Positions 4,750 to 6,707 of a stretch of DNA of 6,707 nucleotides are shown piece by piece. Origin of the DNA: Actinoplanes liguriensis. GTDB taxonomy: Bacteria > Actinomycetota > Actinomycetes > Mycobacteriales > Micromonosporaceae. The stretch spans positions 43,810 through 50,516 of the forward strand of contig KL571237.1 of the NCBI GenBank assembly GCA_000715855.1, given 5' to 3'. Below the pieces are notes generated by a model that worked only from the letters and a program-made list of their open reading frames with translations, did no database searches and was not told the origin of the DNA. Each line of letters begins with the position of its first letter. Within the stretch, counting starts at the first letter, position 1. Both the position numbers and the translations under genes were made by a program.

Positions 4750-6033
4750 GTGACCGACGAGATCCAGTCCGTTCACCAGTTCCGGCGCTTCGCCCTCGTC
4801 GTCTGCGCGATCGGCGTCACCATCCAGCTCGGCCTGACCGCGTACTACCTGGGCATGGGCCACCGGGCGGCGCCCCACCACCTCCCGGTCGGCCTGGTCG
4901 CCGCCGCTGAGCAGCGCGCCGAGGTCGTCGGCATGCTCGAGGAGGGCGGCCGGTTCGAGGTCGGCGACTTCGCCTCGGCGGCCGCGCTCACCGCCGCGAT
5001 CAAGAGCCGCGAGGTGTACGGCGGAGTCGACCTCAGTGGCGACGCCCCGCACCTCTACGTGGCGAGCGCCGCCGGCCCGGCCGCCGCGACGCTGCTGCGC
5101 AGCACGTACACGTCGGTACTGCAGCAGCGCACCGCGGCACGGGTGACCGAGCTCGCCGAGGCCGGCGACGAGATCGGCGTCACCACGGTCGAGACGCTGA
5201 TCACCCCGCCGCAGGTGACCGACGTGGTGCCGCTGCCCGCCGACGACGTGAACGGGGTGTCGCTGGGCTTCCTCACGCAGGCGCTGTCGCTGGGCGGGAC
5301 GATCGCGTCGATGGGACTCGGGCGGTTGATCCCGCGTACGCGCCGGAGCTGGCGCCGCGGAGTCGCGCACCTGTCGACACTGATCCTGTACGCGGTCGGC
5401 TCGGCGGCGGCGGTCCTCTGGTCGATGAGCTGGTTCGGCATCGGCAGCGGCGCCGACAAGTGGGAGATGCTCGGCATCTTCTCGCTGATCTCGCTCGCCG
5501 TGACCGGCTCCACGGCCGGCGCGGTCGCGCTGGTCGGCCCGGCCGGGGCGATCGTCGGCGCGTTCTACTTCACGATCGGCACCGTCATCTCGGGCGCGAG
5601 CATCCTGCCCGAGTTCCTGCCGGCGTTCGGACGGCATCTGGGCGAGAACCTGCCGACCGGCGCGGGAGTTCAGGCGGTCCGCGACGACCTCTACTTCCCG
5701 GACGCGGCGATCGGGCCGCATCTGTGGGTTCTCACGGCGTACGCGATGATCGGTTGTTTTTTGATTCTGATCACGAATGTCCTGCCGAATCGGAAGGACC
5801 AGACGTCCGAGGTCGATCTCGACCTGACCGTGCGTCTCGAAGGAGGTTCCGCGGAGGCATTTTCGCGGAGCAACTCAGATTTCCGTGGCCACGCCGAACC
5901 AGTAGAACGTGGGAATCGAGGGAGTGAACGCACGCATCGCGAACATCCAGAGCCGGATCATCGCGTTGCAGACTCAGCAGGCCACCACAGCGACGACCGC
6001 GGCCCGGACATCGGAGTCGGGAAGCAGCAGTAG
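4750..6033 (+). CDS. YhgE/Pip/DUF3533-like polytopic membrane protein
   Basis: A 427-residue membrane protein with one helix near the N-terminus (about 13-35), a large extracytoplasmic domain (about 40-170) and further helices at about 172-195, 208-228, 239-262, 264-287 and 323-345. The plan of one helix, external domain, then a five-helix ABC-2-like block matches the YhgE/Pip and DUF3533 families. The block with TGSTAGAVALVGPAGAIVG and the LPEFLPAFGRHLGENLPTGAGVQAVRDDLYF stretch (about 286-315) look like the conserved end of those proteins. Function of the family is poorly defined; some members relate to ABC-2 exporters. The GTG start is 30 nt after the dehydratase stop; GGGAGG touches the start codon, too close for a normal ribosome site. 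The tail after about residue 350 is hydrophilic, unlike the rest in codon use, and overlaps the next gene from residue 387, so the true C-terminus is uncertain. Confidence 0.75.
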   Translation: MTDEIQSVHQFRRFALVVCAIGVTIQLGLTAYYLGMGHRAAPHHLPVGLVAAAEQRAEVVGMLEEGGRFEVGDFASAAALTAAIKSREVYGGVDLSGDAPHLYVASAAGPAAATLLRSTYTSVLQQRTAARVTELAEAGDEIGVTTVETLITPPQVTDVVPLPADDVNGVSLGFLTQALSLGGTIASMGLGRLIPRTRRSWRRGVAHLSTLILYAVGSAAAVLWSMSWFGIGSGADKWEMLGIFSLISLAVTGSTAGAVALVGPAGAIVGAFYFTIGTVISGASILPEFLPAFGRHLGENLPTGAGVQAVRDDLYFPDAAIGPHLWVLTAYAMIGCFLILITNVLPNRKDQTSEVDLDLTVRLEGGSAEAFSRSNSDFRGHAEPVERGNRGSERTHREHPEPDHRVADSAGHHSDDRGPDIGVGKQQ

Positions 6034-6514
6034 CGCCTCGTTCGCCAGCCAGCTCAACGGCGCGATCGCGGCACAGAACGGCCCGGAGGCCGGGAAAACC
6101 TACAAACTGAACGCCAAGGGCATTCCGGAGGACCTCGCCGCCTACGGCAACGGAAAGATCCCGGCGAACGCGCTCGAACAGGTCGGCGGCACCCGCCACA
6201 AATTGTGGGCGCCGGCCGCCGAACGACTCACCCAATTGATCGCCGACGCCAGGCGGGACGGCGTGAACATCGGCATCACCGACTCGTACCGCCCCTACGA
6301 GGAGCAGGTGGACGTGGCCCGGCGCAAGGGCCTCTACTCACAGGGCGGGCTCGCGGCCAAGCCCGGCACCAGCGAACACGGCTGGGGCATGGCCACCGAC
6401 CTGGACCTGAACTCCGAGGCGCTCGCCTGGATGCGGAAGAACGCGGACCGATACGGATTCATCGAGAACGTCAAGCGCGAGAGCTGGCACTGGGCGTTCC
6501 GCCCCAACACCTGA
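5909..6514 (+). CDS. M15 family metallopeptidase (VanY-type D,D-carboxypeptidase-like), no signal peptide
   Basis: A 201-residue protein with a C-terminal peptidase M15 domain. SYRPYEEQ (126-133) carries the conserved substrate Arg128. SEHGWGMATDLDL (155-167) gives zinc ligands His157 and Asp164. ESWHW (191-195) gives the catalytic Glu191 and third zinc ligand His194. The set is complete, so it should cleave D-Ala or related bonds in cell-wall peptides. The N-terminus (GIEGVNARIANIQSRIIALQ, then a Ser/Thr/Ala linker and SFASQLNGAIAAQ at 44-56) has no Sec signal or membrane helix. It resembles the N-termini of cell-wall hydrolases linked to flagella in motile actinobacteria, an inference from memory of such proteins. 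GTG 5909 is the first start after an in-frame TAG at 5903; GTG 5924 is an alternative. Neither has a well-spaced ribosome site. The first 125 nt overlap the preceding ORF in another frame. Confidence 0.85.
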   Translation: MGIEGVNARIANIQSRIIALQTQQATTATTAARTSESGSSSSASFASQLNGAIAAQNGPEAGKTYKLNAKGIPEDLAAYGNGKIPANALEQVGGTRHKLWAPAAERLTQLIADARRDGVNIGITDSYRPYEEQVDVARRKGLYSQGGLAAKPGTSEHGWGMATDLDLNSEALAWMRKNADRYGFIENVKRESWHWAFRPNT

Positions 6515-6575
6515 CAAACCTTCGCCGGTACGTCGTGAGAGCCCCCGCCGCAAGCCTCCGGCCGCCGACCCGAGC

Positions 6576-6593
6576 GCCCCGCGTGACCGGGGC
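6576..6593 (+). terminator. Possible GC-rich terminator hairpin after the M15 gene
   Basis: GCCCCG (6576-6581) and CGGGGC (6588-6593) form a perfect 6-bp stem with a 6-nt loop, 62 nt after the stop of the peptidase gene. No T-run follows. The rest of 6515-6707 has no gene. Confidence 0.3.
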
Positions 6594-6688
6594 TCACAGT
6601 TCACGCCGCGTCCCGTGACAGCACCGCGCGAGGCCGTGGCCGGTCCGGGCCGCAGCGCGCCGCCCGGTCTCGGCTGGTTCTCACGGTG

Positions 6689-6707
6689 GTTATTCGTGCC
6701 TCATAAC
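6689..6707. repeat. Inverted repeat GTTAT-N9-ATAAC at the window edge
   Basis: GTTAT (6689-6693) and ATAAC (6703-6707) are exact reverse complements in an AT-richer stretch ending the window. It could be an operator of a gene to the right, but the window stops here and the repeat is short. Confidence 0.25.

Noticed and set aside
4528..5721. Minus-strand open frame of 397 codons opposite the dehydratase end and the membrane protein
   Set aside because: Composition dominated by Arg, Asp, Gly and Ala without motifs; the plus strand carries convincing membrane helices and PLP enzyme motifs.
1..6707. tRNA genes, CRISPR arrays, insertion sequences, transposase or integrase remnants
   Set aside because: No regularly spaced repeats, terminal inverted repeats, tRNA-like cloverleaf sequence or transposase motifs were seen on either strand.

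Overview
The window is high-GC DNA with GTG starts, TANNNT-type -10 boxes, rare TTA codons and an actinobacterial class A RNase P RNA. This points to an actinomycete, most likely of the Micromonosporaceae/Actinoplanes type. The genus is an inference from the gene families and codon use; there is no taxonomic marker beyond rnpB.

Layout: (1) Minus strand, positions 1-633: a DUF3311 small membrane protein is translationally coupled (ATGA overlap) to the N-terminal part of a sodium:solute symporter that runs off the left edge. (2) Minus strand, 786-1187: rnpB, delimited by a 15-bp P1 helix. (3) Plus strand, 1328-2092: a TSUP (TauE/SafE) permease. (4) Minus strand, 2181-2615: a compact TIR-domain protein, convergent with the permease and divergent from the next gene. 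(5) Plus strand, 2764-3822: a GAPDH-like protein that keeps the Rossmann fold and active-site Cys but has lost the catalytic His and the phosphate-binding residues. (6) Plus strand, 3832-4719: a fold-type II PLP-dependent threonine/serine dehydratase-like enzyme. Its probable leaderless promoter uses the stop codon of the GAPDH-like gene as part of its -10 box. (7) Plus strand, 4750-6033: a polytopic membrane protein of the YhgE/Pip/DUF3533 kind. (8) Plus strand, 5909-6514: an M15 (VanY-type) metallopeptidase without a signal peptide, overlapping the previous gene by 125 nt. The last 193 nt hold no gene.

The most unusual part is 2181-4719. A TIR protein (a fold known for NAD cleavage) and an apparently non-phosphorylating or dead GAPDH homologue (an NAD-binding fold) are divergently transcribed across 148 bp. 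That spacer holds two perfect short inverted repeats whose centres lie 21 bp apart, one of them inside the spacer of a good promoter. The TIR, GAPDH-like and dehydratase genes all carry TTA codons, and I found none in the other genes, which suggests joint bldA-type control. Whether the three genes form one functional system is a hypothesis.
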